Shown: piece after piece, positions 15,233 to 25,093 of the stretch | Numbering within the stretch: the first letter of the stretch is position 1 | How the letters are laid out: every line of letters starts with the position of its first letter | Assembly (NCBI RefSeq): GCF_025151045.1 | Contig: NZ_CP102285.1 | Location: 2,046,001 to 2,110,000, forward strand | Source of the DNA: Parabacteroides johnsonii DSM 18315 | GTDB lineage: Bacteria; Bacteroidota; Bacteroidia; Bacteroidales; Tannerellaceae | Direction of reading: 5' to 3' | DNA length: 64,000 bases | Position numbers and translations under genes: made by a program | Notes under the pieces: model-generated | The model's input: the letters and a program-made list of their open reading frames with translations, nothing else | The model's database searches: none | What the model was told of the DNA's origin: nothing

Positions 15233-17713
15233 TTATTTATAATCCAACCAAGCAGTTGCTTTTGTATCTGTATCCGATACAAAACGAATCCATCTTGCTT
15301 GAAATGCCTCCGGGAGTTGCTGAACAAACCTTTCTCCAGGTTGTACAGTATAAGCGGCATATTCCATCCAATCTCCATTACCGGTAGGATCCACTTCAAC
15401 CGTAATGACAACTTTCTTATCAGACTGATGCGACAACGAAAGCTCTTTCTTGTCGTAGAATCCAATCAGATACGGATCAGAAGCGATACCCGCTTTTACA
15501 TTTGTATTCTTCCACGGACCACCATGACCTACCGGTTTACCCAATGTCCACAAATCATCAATAACACCGACCCAAACAGCAGCTTTTCCATCGTCCGAAA
15601 CAATAATATGCGGATTCCCTTTAGTATCTTCAGGTGTCACACCTGTCAAAACAAGCATACCTCGGTAAGAAGCATAATCGTTGATGCGGTAATTATGAGT
15701 TGATATAGGACGAATTTTTGCATATCCATCCGCATTCTCCGCAGGAAGTTCATAAAAAGTTCCCATACAAGAGAACATATCACGCTCCGTTGCCACTTCC
15801 CGACAAACACGCAGTACACCTTGGTTAGTCAATTCTTTATACGTTTCATCCCCCAAAGGAAGACGCCAACGCCGGTTCAAATCATCTACAATCAAGACAG
15901 AACCCTCTTCTATCGAAACGACTTGTTGAGGTATGGCAAACTTTGATCGAATAAAATCAGTCGTTTTTGTATCTTCCTTACGAACCAGTTCCAATTTATC
16001 TCCCATTTCATAATAACCGGTTTCCGATGTTTTTCCATCTACCGTCACATTTGCCAACACTCCCAATGCACGACGGTTGTCACCAAGCCCATACAACAAA
16101 CCTCCGATTGTCGTATTTTGTTTAACTGTTGTCAAACCTTGGTAAATCGGATCAGAAGAAGTCGAACGGGGATCGGCAGTCGTATAATTGAAACTAACCG
16201 TTGCCAATGTATTTTTATCCGTTTTTACACGAATCCATTCTCCCTTTTCGGTAGAAGCAAAAGGGACAGAGACCGACTTTCCTGCATTTACTGTTACACT
16301 CTTCAAGGTCTTCCATTCGTTTTTACCGGCTTCATCTATTTCAAAAGTAAAGATCACCGGTTGTTTTCCTTCATTTTTGACCCAACCGAAACGATGTGTC
16401 CAGCCACTAAAAAGAAACGGTTCAGAGCTCTCACCTGCCTTCACACTTTCCTTTGCCCAAACAGCACCTTCAGCAGTAGCCGGTCCTAATTCATCCGGTC
16501 TTGTCAAAGAGGTAAACCACAGGTTCGAATTCGATTGACCTGGTCCCTCTATACTCCCCTTTGCTTTTCGTTTGTTCAAGAATTCTTTCTGAGCCGAATC
16601 ATCACAACCGAAAACCAACTGATCGTTCCAACGTGTAAAATCACCAATCACCTTCAAATAAGCGGAGCGCGGACGAATACCTGCTGAATTATCAGCCGTA
16701 AACATTCCTGGAAAATGCCAGAACATTCCATGCATCGTCATCAGATAATCAGGCTGAGACTCTGTCCCGACATTCCGAATACGCGGCCATTCCGTATTCC
16801 ATCCATGCGCTCCGTCATAGCTATGACTGGCCTTAGGCAAACGATAAAAAGCCCATCCTTTTCGAACATCGCGTACACCTAAAATAACCGATTTATAATC
16901 CCAACCGGTAGCCCAAATCGGGTCTGTTTCCGAATTCGTATTCCCATAAATACCACCGGGACCCGTTACTTCGACAAATTGATTACGACGAACCACCTTC
17001 CACTCTTTTCCATTCCATTCAGCTAAGACACCAGCCTCCACGTCAAACTTCTTCAATGCTTCCTGTGTCCCTTCTCCATTGTTGGTAAAATACATACAGC
17101 CTTGCCCGGAATATAACCCCTTACCATGTACTCCCGGTAATAAAGCATTTATCGGCCCGGCATCCGTATCATTTTTTTTCTGTTGTTTCTTATTGCCATC
17201 TTGATACAATTCTTTTACTTCTAATGTATTCACATCCACTTCATAAAATCCTTCTTCCATTGTCCCATAATAAATCTTATTGGACGGATCTGTCAAATGA
17301 CGAGCATTTCCAGTATGTCGACCAGACATTACAGTATATGGAATAACACGAACTTTACCTGTTTTATCAATCGCATAAGGTCCTATAAAAAGTTGATCGC
17401 TTTCTTTATGAATCATTCTGTTTGCAGGTGTACCTCCAATACTCTCCTTATGCATGATCTGCCGATAATCGGACGTCACTTCATATAATTTATCAGAAGA
17501 GCCATTCGGTAAATGAGGCCCATAAGTAATCACCCATAAACGATCCGCCCAAGGTACGACTGCCCCTGTCCCACATTCGCCTTCATTATTATAGTAAGCC
17601 AAACGGGGATAAATACCGGAAATCGATTCCGGTATTTTTTTGACATCCTTTTGGGCAGTACATCCTAATACCGAAAATACAGTCAGTAATCCTATTACAC
17701 TATTCAGTTTCAT
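15233..17713 (-). CDS. Large surface lipoprotein of unknown function with an internal duplication
   Basis: 826 residues from MKLNSVIGLLTVFSVLGC, a good lipoprotein signal (VLGC); an upstream in-frame start would add 11 residues and spoil it. The protein appears to be two related modules. Module 1 (about 25-520) and module 2 (about 525-826) each end in the same beta domain: EWIRVKTDKNTLATVSFNYT in the first, ARWIRFVSDTDTKATAWLDYK-like sequence in the second. Both contain a propeller-like body. Module 1 is also related to the separate 482-residue gene next door. Position right after SusD suggests a surface glycan-binding protein (SGBP) or glycan-processing role, but no catalytic motif is visible. 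Confidence 0.7.
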   Translation of the reverse strand: MKLNSVIGLLTVFSVLGCTAQKDVKKIPESISGIYPRLAYYNNEGECGTGAVVPWADRLWVITYGPHLPNGSSDKLYEVTSDYRQIMHKESIGGTPANRMIHKESDQLFIGPYAIDKTGKVRVIPYTVMSGRHTGNARHLTDPSNKIYYGTMEEGFYEVDVNTLEVKELYQDGNKKQQKKNDTDAGPINALLPGVHGKGLYSGQGCMYFTNNGEGTQEALKKFDVEAGVLAEWNGKEWKVVRRNQFVEVTGPGGIYGNTNSETDPIWATGWDYKSVILGVRDVRKGWAFYRLPKASHSYDGAHGWNTEWPRIRNVGTESQPDYLMTMHGMFWHFPGMFTADNSAGIRPRSAYLKVIGDFTRWNDQLVFGCDDSAQKEFLNKRKAKGSIEGPGQSNSNLWFTSLTRPDELGPATAEGAVWAKESVKAGESSEPFLFSGWTHRFGWVKNEGKQPVIFTFEIDEAGKNEWKTLKSVTVNAGKSVSVPFASTEKGEWIRVKTDKNTLATVSFNYTTADPRSTSSDPIYQGLTTVKQNTTIGGLLYGLGDNRRALGVLANVTVDGKTSETGYYEMGDKLELVRKEDTKTTDFIRSKFAIPQQVVSIEEGSVLIVDDLNRRWRLPLGDETYKELTNQGVLRVCREVATERDMFSCMGTFYELPAENADGYAKIRPISTHNYRINDYASYRGMLVLTGVTPEDTKGNPHIIVSDDGKAAVWVGVIDDLWTLGKPVGHGGPWKNTNVKAGIASDPYLIGFYDKKELSLSHQSDKKVVITVEVDPTGNGDWMEYAAYTVQPGERFVQQLPEAFQARWIRFVSDTDTKATAWLDYK

Positions 17714-17733
17714 ATTATTTGATTTTTTACAAC

Positions 17734-17780
17734 AAGGGTTCCTCATCCTCTATATAACCATATAAAGCCGAGGAACCCTT
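17734..17780 (-). promoter_or_regulatory. Stable hairpin after susD
   Basis: AAGGGTTCCTC and GAGGAACCCTT form an 11-bp perfect stem around a 25-nt loop in the gap between SusD and the next gene. No T run follows on the minus strand. Such hairpins can protect the 3' end of susCD mRNA or attenuate reading into downstream genes. Confidence 0.55.
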
Positions 17781-17814
17781 AAATGAATATCATATCGAAT
17801 CTATCCCAAACCGA

Positions 17815-19608
17815 TCACCATTTCGGATTCTGTGACAGATTTTCGTTAATTAATCTATCTGCTGCAGGAACCGGCCACAAATAATCACGACTTTCATCGA
17901 ATTTACGTTCGGTTGCCACGGTAATATACCCTTTTTTCGCCATTTCGCTTAAATCTGCAATACCGTCTTCATCAATCTGTGGAATACCACCTATCGGATA
18001 GTTACCATCTTTCCAGTTCTGAATCAACTGCTTGTATTCAGCCGATACAGAACTTTCATCACCATTCCAAGAGGTATTACCGGACCATGCACGATTCAAG
18101 AAATAAATCGGACGATTAAAAACTTTACCGGCAATCTTCCACCGAATCAAATCACTATAACGATGACCTTCCCAAGCCATTTCAATAAAACGCTCGGTAC
18201 GGATAACCGTACGTAACTGCTGTTGTGATCCTTCCGTTACTCGCGGATACTCAAGATTTGTTCCGTTATAAGCCCTTTCACGCAATTTATTAATCGTTGC
18301 ATCCAGCACTTCTTGGCTACACTGATTCATCTCATTCATCGCTTCAGCATACATCAACAAAACATCACCGTAACGCAACATAGGATAAGTAGTCGGTGCC
18401 CCGGCTTTACCATTTTCCAAAAATGACTCATCGACATATTTCTTAAACAACAAACCAGTGTAGGAAGCATGTTCCGCTCTTGCTTTAGAATCATTATTTC
18501 CTACTTGTACACCGTCAGAAACTCTCAGAACGGTTGTTTTAACTGGCGATGGAGAATATTCATAACCCAACCACTTATAATCGTTTGGATCATACGTTCC
18601 TTCCAACACACTCTTGTTGTGCGCTGTGGCAAACGGAACAATCGTCATTGCCATACGTGGATCTCGGTTCTCGAAAAAGTCTTTCGGATTGTAAAGCGGA
18701 GATTCATCGATCGGTTTACCATCAATACAAGGATAAGCACAAACCAATTCGTAAGAAGGTGCTTTTTGACCACCCCATCCGCCTGAAAGGCGAGATATGC
18801 TATTCAACACATCACCCGCAGCCCAATAATATTTTTTCAACGTCACATCTCCACGGAAGAAGAAAATCCATTCGTCAGACCAAGAAGCCGTAAACAGGTC
18901 CTGATAATTGTCATGCAATTTATACACATTCAAATCCATACAATTTTTGGCAGCAGTAGCAGCAGTAGCATAATCCTCATTATAAATAGCAATTCTTGCT
19001 TTAAAAGCATAAGTAGCCCCCTTTGTGGCACGCTGGATGCCTGGATAACTATTGGGTAAACGTTCCGCAGCCTTGTCCAAACATTCGTAGCTGTAAGCCA
19101 ATACATCTGCTTTCGGAGATCGGGAAGCGGTATAAGCTTCATCTAAACTCATACCCACCTTATCCAAGATCGCATCCCCCCAATGAAAAGCCAACATGCC
19201 ATAAGCATATCCTAAATAGAAATAAGCTTCACCTTCATATTGCGCGATATCCTTTTCCGAAACACCCATAGCACGTGCTCGATCCATATTATTGATTATA
19301 CGCAAAGCACGTGCGATACCTTTATAATAGTTTTCCCAACGTTTGGCAATCGTTCCATCTTCTGAAGTCAATGTTCCGTTATTCACAGCCGATGTTTCAT
19401 TTCGAGCCGTTACATCATCTCCCCATTTCATATCATCAATCGGGAAAAAATCCGTACGATAGAAATCATTCAAAGACATTTCTATTTCTGCTTGAGAAGA
19501 ATACCAATTCTCGCTTGATCCTTCAGAAAGAGGATTTAAGTCTAGATCGACACACGACATCAGCAGGCAAAGAGAAGCTGTACATATAGAAAATTTTATC
19601 TGTTTCAT
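17815..19608 (-). CDS. SusD/RagB family glycan-binding lipoprotein
   Basis: 597 residues with a lipoprotein signal ending LLMSC (Cys19). The N-terminal VDLDLNPLSEGSSENWYSS and the tetratricopeptide-rich body are typical of SusD proteins, as is the C-terminal RTVIRTERFIEMAWEGHRYSDLIRWK (residues 460-490 or so). SusD sits on the cell surface as a lid on SusC and captures oligosaccharides for import. It starts 12 nt after the SusC stop, so the pair is translated from one message. The glycan cannot be read from SusD sequence alone. Confidence 0.95.
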   Translation of the reverse strand: MKQIKFSICTASLCLLMSCVDLDLNPLSEGSSENWYSSQAEIEMSLNDFYRTDFFPIDDMKWGDDVTARNETSAVNNGTLTSEDGTIAKRWENYYKGIARALRIINNMDRARAMGVSEKDIAQYEGEAYFYLGYAYGMLAFHWGDAILDKVGMSLDEAYTASRSPKADVLAYSYECLDKAAERLPNSYPGIQRATKGATYAFKARIAIYNEDYATAATAAKNCMDLNVYKLHDNYQDLFTASWSDEWIFFFRGDVTLKKYYWAAGDVLNSISRLSGGWGGQKAPSYELVCAYPCIDGKPIDESPLYNPKDFFENRDPRMAMTIVPFATAHNKSVLEGTYDPNDYKWLGYEYSPSPVKTTVLRVSDGVQVGNNDSKARAEHASYTGLLFKKYVDESFLENGKAGAPTTYPMLRYGDVLLMYAEAMNEMNQCSQEVLDATINKLRERAYNGTNLEYPRVTEGSQQQLRTVIRTERFIEMAWEGHRYSDLIRWKIAGKVFNRPIYFLNRAWSGNTSWNGDESSVSAEYKQLIQNWKDGNYPIGGIPQIDEDGIADLSEMAKKGYITVATERKFDESRDYLWPVPAADRLINENLSQNPKW

Positions 19609-19620
19609 ATCACTATAAAT

Positions 19621-22600
19621 TTAAAATTTAACGTTTACGCCAAATGTAAAAGAGGTAGATATAAAGTCGGAACTTGCACCGATTTCCGGATCCCATCCTT
19701 TAGGATAATGACTGATGGCAGGAAGGTCATTTACCGTAGCATAGAGTCGCAATCCCTTGACGAAGCACTTATCCATAAGAGTTTTTGGCAATGAATAGCC
19801 CAATGTAATGTTCTTGACACGGAAATAAGCCCCGTTAAACAACCAATAATCAGAACCTGTATAAGTGTTAGTCGTATTGGTATAGGTAAGACGAGGATAT
19901 AGGGCATTCCGATTTTGCTCTTCTGTATTATGCTGGCTCCAATAATTTCCCAATACAAGAGAAGGCACAGCTCCCCATTGCTCTTTCAGCGGTTGTATCC
20001 ATGCAGAATTGAAGAGAACATTCTGATGCCCCACACCTTGGAAAGAGAGAGAGAAGTCCCAATCCTTCCAGCCTAAAAACAGATTACCACCAAACTGGAA
20101 CTCCGGCAAGGAATTACCTAAACGGACTTTATCATCTGCATTGATAACACCATCTTCGTTCACATCGACATATTTAATGTTACCTGCCTTGTCATTAGCT
20201 GTCAATGTCGGATACTTGTTTCCTTCCGAATCATACAAATCAGCATCAGTAACGAACAGACCATCGGTCTTATACATAAACCACTCATAATAATAAGAAT
20301 CTTCTTCATAAATCTTATTACCATCTATAGTTCTTCTGTCTCCCAAATATCCCATTTTTGAACGATAATCAGATAAATTAAAAGATACACCATAAGAAAC
20401 CTCACCAATCTGGTCACGCCAACTTGCTTCAAATTCCCAACCATGAGTATACATATCACCTGCATTTTGTTTCGGAGCAGAAAAGCCAGCATAAGAGGGA
20501 AAGCCCAAAGTCAGAAGCATATCAGCCGTTTTCTTATAATAGTAATCTCCTGTCAAGCTCAAACGATTATTCAACAAAGTAATATCGACACCAATATCAT
20601 AAGTCGTCGTTGTTTCCCACGTAATATCACTAAATGCATAATTATATTGTGCAGCATTCTGTACAGCGGTCACCGATTGGGAACCCTTATCATACATATA
20701 GCTATTTCCGAAATTGATTGCCGCCTGATACGGAAATTCCGCATCACTGATACGCTCATTGCCTAATGAACCAATAGATGCACGTACTTTCAAATAATCG
20801 ATCTGCTTATTTTTAGGGAACCAAGATTCATTTGAGACAACCCAACCTGCCGATACAGAGGGAAATACTCCCCAACGATAATCGGAGGCAAAACGAGAAG
20901 AGGCATCAGCCCGGACATTCGCCTGCAACATATAACGGCTTTTGTATGAATACATGGCACGTCCGAAAACAGATTGATAAGCATTGTGGCCCGCTTTACC
21001 TGAATTATACTGATAATCTTCCGGCCCAAGATTCAAATAAGGATAAGTATCCAATTCATAATTATTTCTTGATGCACCCAAATTTTCCCATTTATACTTA
21101 TAGCCTTCATAACCGGCCATTGCATTCAAGGAATGGTCATTCCATTTGTTCTCGTAATTGGCATAAAATTGATAAGTACGGCTTTGCGTGTTATTACGCG
21201 CTTCGTTCAACTGAGTGGTCTTACTATTTTGTGCAGCAATAGCTGTCCCATCTTCATAATAAACATTCACTTTCTTATTAAATGCCTTTTTGTTCTCGAA
21301 AGTGTAACGAGGAGCAAAAACCGCCGTCAAAGTCAACCCTTTCATAGGGGTCAAACTCAACTGTGCTTTACCTCCGAATTTATAATAATTGGTATTGGTT
21401 GTTCCTCCCTCGTTCAACATAGCCAACGGGTTAGCACCTGATTTCACGTCAGCATAACTACCATCTTGCCAATACGGATTATAATAAGGAGTCGTCAAAT
21501 ATGCCCAATAAATCGGGTTAAAAGTTTGATCTTCAGAAAAATTGGTTGAAAAAGGATTTAGACTTTTCGAGGTTGAAAAATCAACATCGATATTGGCCCG
21601 AATCCAAGAGTTTATCTTATAATCATTATTGATACGACCCGCATACCGCTCATACGATTTATTCGCATAATACCCATCTGCAGTCTGATAATTGAACGAA
21701 ATCTTGGATTGTAATTTATCCGTTCCACCAGAAACGTTAATGTTATGTTGTTGATGAGAAGTCGTATTCTTCAACAACAAATCGACCCAATCTGTATTCG
21801 GATAATGATAAGGATCCGTTGCATTATTAGCCATCCAAGCATTAATGGTTTCCTGCGAATATTGCGAATAAGGATTAGAAGCGCCATCGTTCCATTTAAT
21901 CTCATTTTGGACATTCATCCAATCAATCACATTTCCATTAGTCGGGCGTGTAGTCGGTTTGTCAATGGAATATTCATAATTATAATCTAAATTGAATTTA
22001 TTCTCCTTGGCCCTCTTGGTCGTGATCAAAATGACACCCGCCGCAGCACGAGATCCATAAATAGAAGCCGATGCTGCATCTTTCAAAACACTCATAGTCT
22101 CTACGTCCGAAGCTACGACATCATTCAACGAACCTGGCACACCGTCAATAATAACAAGAGGATCATTGTTGGAAAGTGTCGTCACACCACGAACACGTAT
22201 TGTTGCCGAACTACCGGGACCACCGGAAGAACGCGTCACCTCCACACCCGAAATCTGCCCTTGCATAGCCGTAGACAACATTTGAGTAGAACGTTCTGTC
22301 AAAGAGGCCCCTTTGACACTGGATATCGGACCGGTCAAATCCCCTTTACGAGCCGATCCATAACCAATTACAACTACTTCCTCCAACAATTCCGCATCCT
22401 CTTTCATTGTTATAGACACAGATGTCTTATTTTTTACAGATATTTCACTCTGAACATATCCGATATAGGAAACTATTAACGTTGCATCAGATGCAACGTT
22501 AAGGGAGAACCTCCCTTCCGCATCCGTTATCGTACCATTAGTTGTTCCCTTCTCCACCACATTGGCACCAATGACCGGCAGACCGGATTCATCGAGGATT

Positions 22601-23010
22601 ACACCTGTAACAGTTTTCTGATTCTGTTGGGCACTGGCCAATGAGAGGTTGTCCGAAGCCTTGATCAACACCTGGCGATCAATAATCTGATACTTATAGC
22701 CGGTATTCCTCAACACCTGATCCAGTACATCTTCCAATGTAGCATTTTTAGCATTAACACTCGCAGTTTTATTGACATTCACACGATTATCGTTAAAAAA
22801 GAATGTAAACTCACTGCTTTTCTCAATTTCCCTAAGGATTTCAATAATACTGCTGTTCTGCTTGTTGATCGACACCTTGTAGCTCTGAGCATAAGTAGAA
22901 GCAGAGATACAACATGCAACTCCCAACGAAAATAAGGTTGTGATCTTCATGATACGTTTAGTTTTTCTAAATAACGGGATACAATAATCCCTGTCACTGT
23001 TTTTTTCCAT
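19621..23010 (-). CDS. SusC/RagA family TonB-linked outer-membrane transporter with STN signalling domain
   Basis: 1129 residues from MEKNSDRDYC; a start 22 codons upstream is open but less like the family. After the signal (MKITTLFSLGVACCISASTYAQ) comes an STN domain (about 50-115) that contacts FecR, then a carboxypeptidase-like beta domain (TVTGVILDESGLPVIGANV), the TonB box region (ELLEEVVVIGYG), the plug (about 225-350, DPLVIIDGVPG), and the barrel ending in SFTFGVNVKF. It imports oligosaccharides into the periplasm with energy from TonB. The STN domain links substrate binding to the FecR/ECF sigma pair upstream, so the locus should switch itself on when its glycan is present. Confidence 0.95.
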   Translation of the reverse strand: MEKNSDRDYCIPLFRKTKRIMKITTLFSLGVACCISASTYAQSYKVSINKQNSSIIEILREIEKSSEFTFFFNDNRVNVNKTASVNAKNATLEDVLDQVLRNTGYKYQIIDRQVLIKASDNLSLASAQQNQKTVTGVILDESGLPVIGANVVEKGTTNGTITDAEGRFSLNVASDATLIVSYIGYVQSEISVKNKTSVSITMKEDAELLEEVVVIGYGSARKGDLTGPISSVKGASLTERSTQMLSTAMQGQISGVEVTRSSGGPGSSATIRVRGVTTLSNNDPLVIIDGVPGSLNDVVASDVETMSVLKDAASASIYGSRAAAGVILITTKRAKENKFNLDYNYEYSIDKPTTRPTNGNVIDWMNVQNEIKWNDGASNPYSQYSQETINAWMANNATDPYHYPNTDWVDLLLKNTTSHQQHNINVSGGTDKLQSKISFNYQTADGYYANKSYERYAGRINNDYKINSWIRANIDVDFSTSKSLNPFSTNFSEDQTFNPIYWAYLTTPYYNPYWQDGSYADVKSGANPLAMLNEGGTTNTNYYKFGGKAQLSLTPMKGLTLTAVFAPRYTFENKKAFNKKVNVYYEDGTAIAAQNSKTTQLNEARNNTQSRTYQFYANYENKWNDHSLNAMAGYEGYKYKWENLGASRNNYELDTYPYLNLGPEDYQYNSGKAGHNAYQSVFGRAMYSYKSRYMLQANVRADASSRFASDYRWGVFPSVSAGWVVSNESWFPKNKQIDYLKVRASIGSLGNERISDAEFPYQAAINFGNSYMYDKGSQSVTAVQNAAQYNYAFSDITWETTTTYDIGVDITLLNNRLSLTGDYYYKKTADMLLTLGFPSYAGFSAPKQNAGDMYTHGWEFEASWRDQIGEVSYGVSFNLSDYRSKMGYLGDRRTIDGNKIYEEDSYYYEWFMYKTDGLFVTDADLYDSEGNKYPTLTANDKAGNIKYVDVNEDGVINADDKVRLGNSLPEFQFGGNLFLGWKDWDFSLSFQGVGHQNVLFNSAWIQPLKEQWGAVPSLVLGNYWSQHNTEEQNRNALYPRLTYTNTTNTYTGSDYWLFNGAYFRVKNITLGYSLPKTLMDKCFVKGLRLYATVNDLPAISHYPKGWDPEIGASSDFISTSFTFGVNVKF

Positions 23011-23092
23011 AACTTTGTAATAGTTTTTAATGAATAATAAATGCAAGTCCTTGGCTTGGACTCCTATGACAAGCATTTTTGAAAACTCTCTG

Positions 23093-23122
23093 ATAGGAAG
23101 GTGCTTGCCGGCATCTTCCTAT
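23093..23122 (-). promoter_or_regulatory. Hairpin in the fecR-susC gap
   Basis: ATAGGAAG pairs with CTTCCTAT around 14 nt, in the 171-bp region upstream of the SusC start. A second small dyad (AGTCC/GGACT, 23046-23060) lies closer to the start. No standard -7 box is seen, as expected if an ECF sigma factor drives susC. Confidence 0.4.
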
Positions 23123-23181
23123 TTTTGAAGGCTAACTCGTTTTTATACCATAAGCATTAGAATTAAGTTGTTTATAATAAG

Positions 23182-24162
23182 TTATTTTAAAGTCAATATA
23201 TAATCACCATTCTTCTCCTCTTTATATTGCAATGGAGAAGAGGCTTTCATCATAAAGAGTATTCGATCCAGCGACTCATCCCTCACCTTAAAAGTGAACC
23301 GGTATTTATCAGCCAGATCTTTCTGGCACATCACTTTTCTGCCGTACCACTGTTCGAGGCGCGGGATGATCATGGAAAGTTTTTCGTTTTCGAAACTCAG
23401 CATCTTTTGTTTGCGCCAAGCGGTATATTTGTCGGCATCCACAATCTGTTTGGCGATCTTGCCGGTCTGCCGGTCCACCAAGATCTTTTCGTCGGGAGAG
23501 ACGAAGTATTCTTTCATTTGGTTTGTTTCCTTATCCGCCACACTTACTTTGATCTTGCCATTCAGAAGAATCGCTTCCATCTTATTTTCCATGTCGTAGC
23601 TGAACAATTCGAACGCAGTCCCCAAAGCCTCCACACTCATATCCTCCGTATGAACAATAAAAGGTTTTTCGCGATTCTTCGCCACATCGAAAAAGGCTTG
23701 CCCGTCCAATCTTATCTCACGCGTCTTACCGGAAAAACTGGCAGGATAGGTTAAGCGGCTACCCGGTCCCATCTGCACTTTCGTTCCATCCGGTAAAGAG
23801 ACAGATTCCATATTTTGGATACCGGAACTTACAACATACATCGGGACATTCGCCTTATCTTGAGATACGAAATAAGCAGTTCCAACTCCCCCCAATACCA
23901 ATAAGATGGAGGCAACCATACTATATATCTTATAAAACACAACTTGCCGCTCTTCACCATGCCGCCAGACTTCCTTACAAATATTCCGCCAGATGGACGG
24001 CTCATCCGGGCAATCGCTTTCCACTGCATCAGGAGCATTATTCCATTGCCGCTCCATTTCTTTTGTCACCCGGCGAGAAGATTGCAAGGCTATGCGCTCT
24101 TCTTCGGTCAACGCATCCTTCATTAGTTTCTTTACTATATATTTTTTGTCTTTATATTCCAT
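23182..24162 (-). CDS. FecR family anti-sigma factor
   Basis: 326 residues from MEYKDKKYIVKKLM; ten further upstream codons are open but begin with a less likely start. The N-terminal cytoplasmic part binds the sigma factor, one transmembrane helix follows (about 85-105, YSMVASILLVLGGVGTAYFV), and the periplasmic FecR domain (about 120-215) holds VQMGPGSRLTYPASFSGKTR and GQAFFDVA. The C-terminal DUF4974 domain (about 255-326, LSFENEKLSMIIPRLEQWYG) interacts with the STN domain of the receptor. It lies between the ECF sigma gene and susC, the standard order of a trans-envelope switch. Confidence 0.93.
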   Translation of the reverse strand: MEYKDKKYIVKKLMKDALTEEERIALQSSRRVTKEMERQWNNAPDAVESDCPDEPSIWRNICKEVWRHGEERQVVFYKIYSMVASILLVLGGVGTAYFVSQDKANVPMYVVSSGIQNMESVSLPDGTKVQMGPGSRLTYPASFSGKTREIRLDGQAFFDVAKNREKPFIVHTEDMSVEALGTAFELFSYDMENKMEAILLNGKIKVSVADKETNQMKEYFVSPDEKILVDRQTGKIAKQIVDADKYTAWRKQKMLSFENEKLSMIIPRLEQWYGRKVMCQKDLADKYRFTFKVRDESLDRILFMMKASSPLQYKEEKNGDYILTLK

Positions 24163-24343
24163 TTCAATTGCTTTACATATATAAATACACACAAGTTACT
24201 TCTTTCCCCTACCCAGTCCGGGAAAAAACAGATTATTTTAGCACCTGACAGTACAAATTTCCAAAAAAATATGACAATATCCCCTCTAAAGACTAATATC
24301 TCAACTAATAAACTGATTTTTAATAGAATGCAACAACAACCAG

Positions 24344-24413
24344 TTTGTTAAAAAATATTACCCTTGCGGGTAATTTGAATTAGAAGGGGTAGAAAATCGA
24401 ATTAGATGCAGTA
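24344..24413 (-). repeat. TACCCC/22-bp element, copy 2
   Basis: On the minus strand TACTGC and TACCCC boxes (24408-24413 and 24386-24391) lie 22 bp apart, followed by CCGCAA and the invariant 20-bp block (24344-24363). It points toward fecR, whose start codon is 181 bp away. Nothing else stands out in the 322-bp sigma-fecR gap. Confidence 0.7.
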
Positions 24414-24484
24414 GTAGTTTCGATTTGCACCAATCACTTTTTGGGATAAATGACAATAAGAGATAGGAGACAGAATACATTCAA

Positions 24485-25027
24485 TCAGATAAAGAGAAGA
24501 AGCAATGTTATATTTTTCTTTAAGTACTTGAGGGCTTCGCCGATTTGATTTTCGACTGTTTTCTCTGAAATATTCAACAGGAGAGCTATTTCTTTGTAGC
24601 TCTTTTGTTCCTTTCGGCTCAAGTTAAAAATCTCACGGCGGCGTGGCGGCAGTTCGTCAATCAGGCGGTCTATGTATTCCTGAAGGTTGTGGGCATCAAT
24701 CTCTTCTTCTACGTCATACGGTTCTTCCAATGCAGCAAGGACCGTGACTTTGTAGAAATCTTCATTCACATTCTTGCGATGCCGGTTAAAGATCAGATTC
24801 CGGGTGATAATAAACAGCAAGCCTTTAAAATGGTCATCTTCACGAAGAAATTCACGCGTTTCCCATACTTTGATGAAGACCTCCTGCACGACTTCTTCGG
24901 CAGCATCGGCACGGGTTAAATAAAGGCGACTGAAATTATAGACCTGTTTCCAGTATTGCTTATACAGAGCAGTAAACGCGTCTTTGCTGCTCTGTTTCAA
25001 TAGTAGTATCAGTTCCCGTTCTTCCAT
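24485..25027 (-). CDS. ECF RNA polymerase sigma factor, FecI-like
   Basis: 180 residues. Region 2 (about 10-80) includes FTALYKQYWKQVYNFSRLYL and AEEVVQEVFIKVWE; region 4 (about 115-175) includes LPPRRREIFNLSRKEQKSYKEIALLLN, the helix-turn-helix for the -35 element. It directs polymerase to the susC promoter when FecR releases it. It has its own promoter (25047-25075), so it is expressed separately from the TonB receptor gene that ends 66 nt upstream. The 322-bp gap to fecR is wide for such a pair. Confidence 0.94.
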   Translation of the reverse strand: MEERELILLLKQSSKDAFTALYKQYWKQVYNFSRLYLTRADAAEEVVQEVFIKVWETREFLREDDHFKGLLFIITRNLIFNRHRKNVNEDFYKVTVLAALEEPYDVEEEIDAHNLQEYIDRLIDELPPRRREIFNLSRKEQKSYKEIALLLNISEKTVENQIGEALKYLKKNITLLLLFI

Positions 25028-25046
25028 ATCCTTTTAAAATTGCTCA

Positions 25047-25075
25047 CAAATGTAAAAAAAATTGTCAATTGTCAA
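25047..25075 (-). promoter_or_regulatory. Promoter of the ECF sigma gene, with -33 inside an AATTGTC repeat
   Basis: On the minus strand TTG (25073-25075), 18 nt, TACATTTG (25047-25054), 20 nt before the start codon. The TTG is part of an AATTGTC repeat tract (25061-25090). Confidence 0.65.
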
Positions 25076-25090
25076 TTATCAATTGTCAAT
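25061..25090. repeat. AATTGTC tandem repeat
   Basis: Four near copies of AATTGTC or AATTATC, like the larger tract at 1211-1340. The sequence is largely self-complementary. Confidence 0.6.
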
Positions 25091-25093
25091 TAC

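Noticed and set aside
24485-25027. ECF sigma as regulator of the TonB receptor at 25094-27511
   Set aside because: That receptor lacks an STN domain, while the SusC at 19621-23010 has one; the sigma/FecR pair fits SusC.
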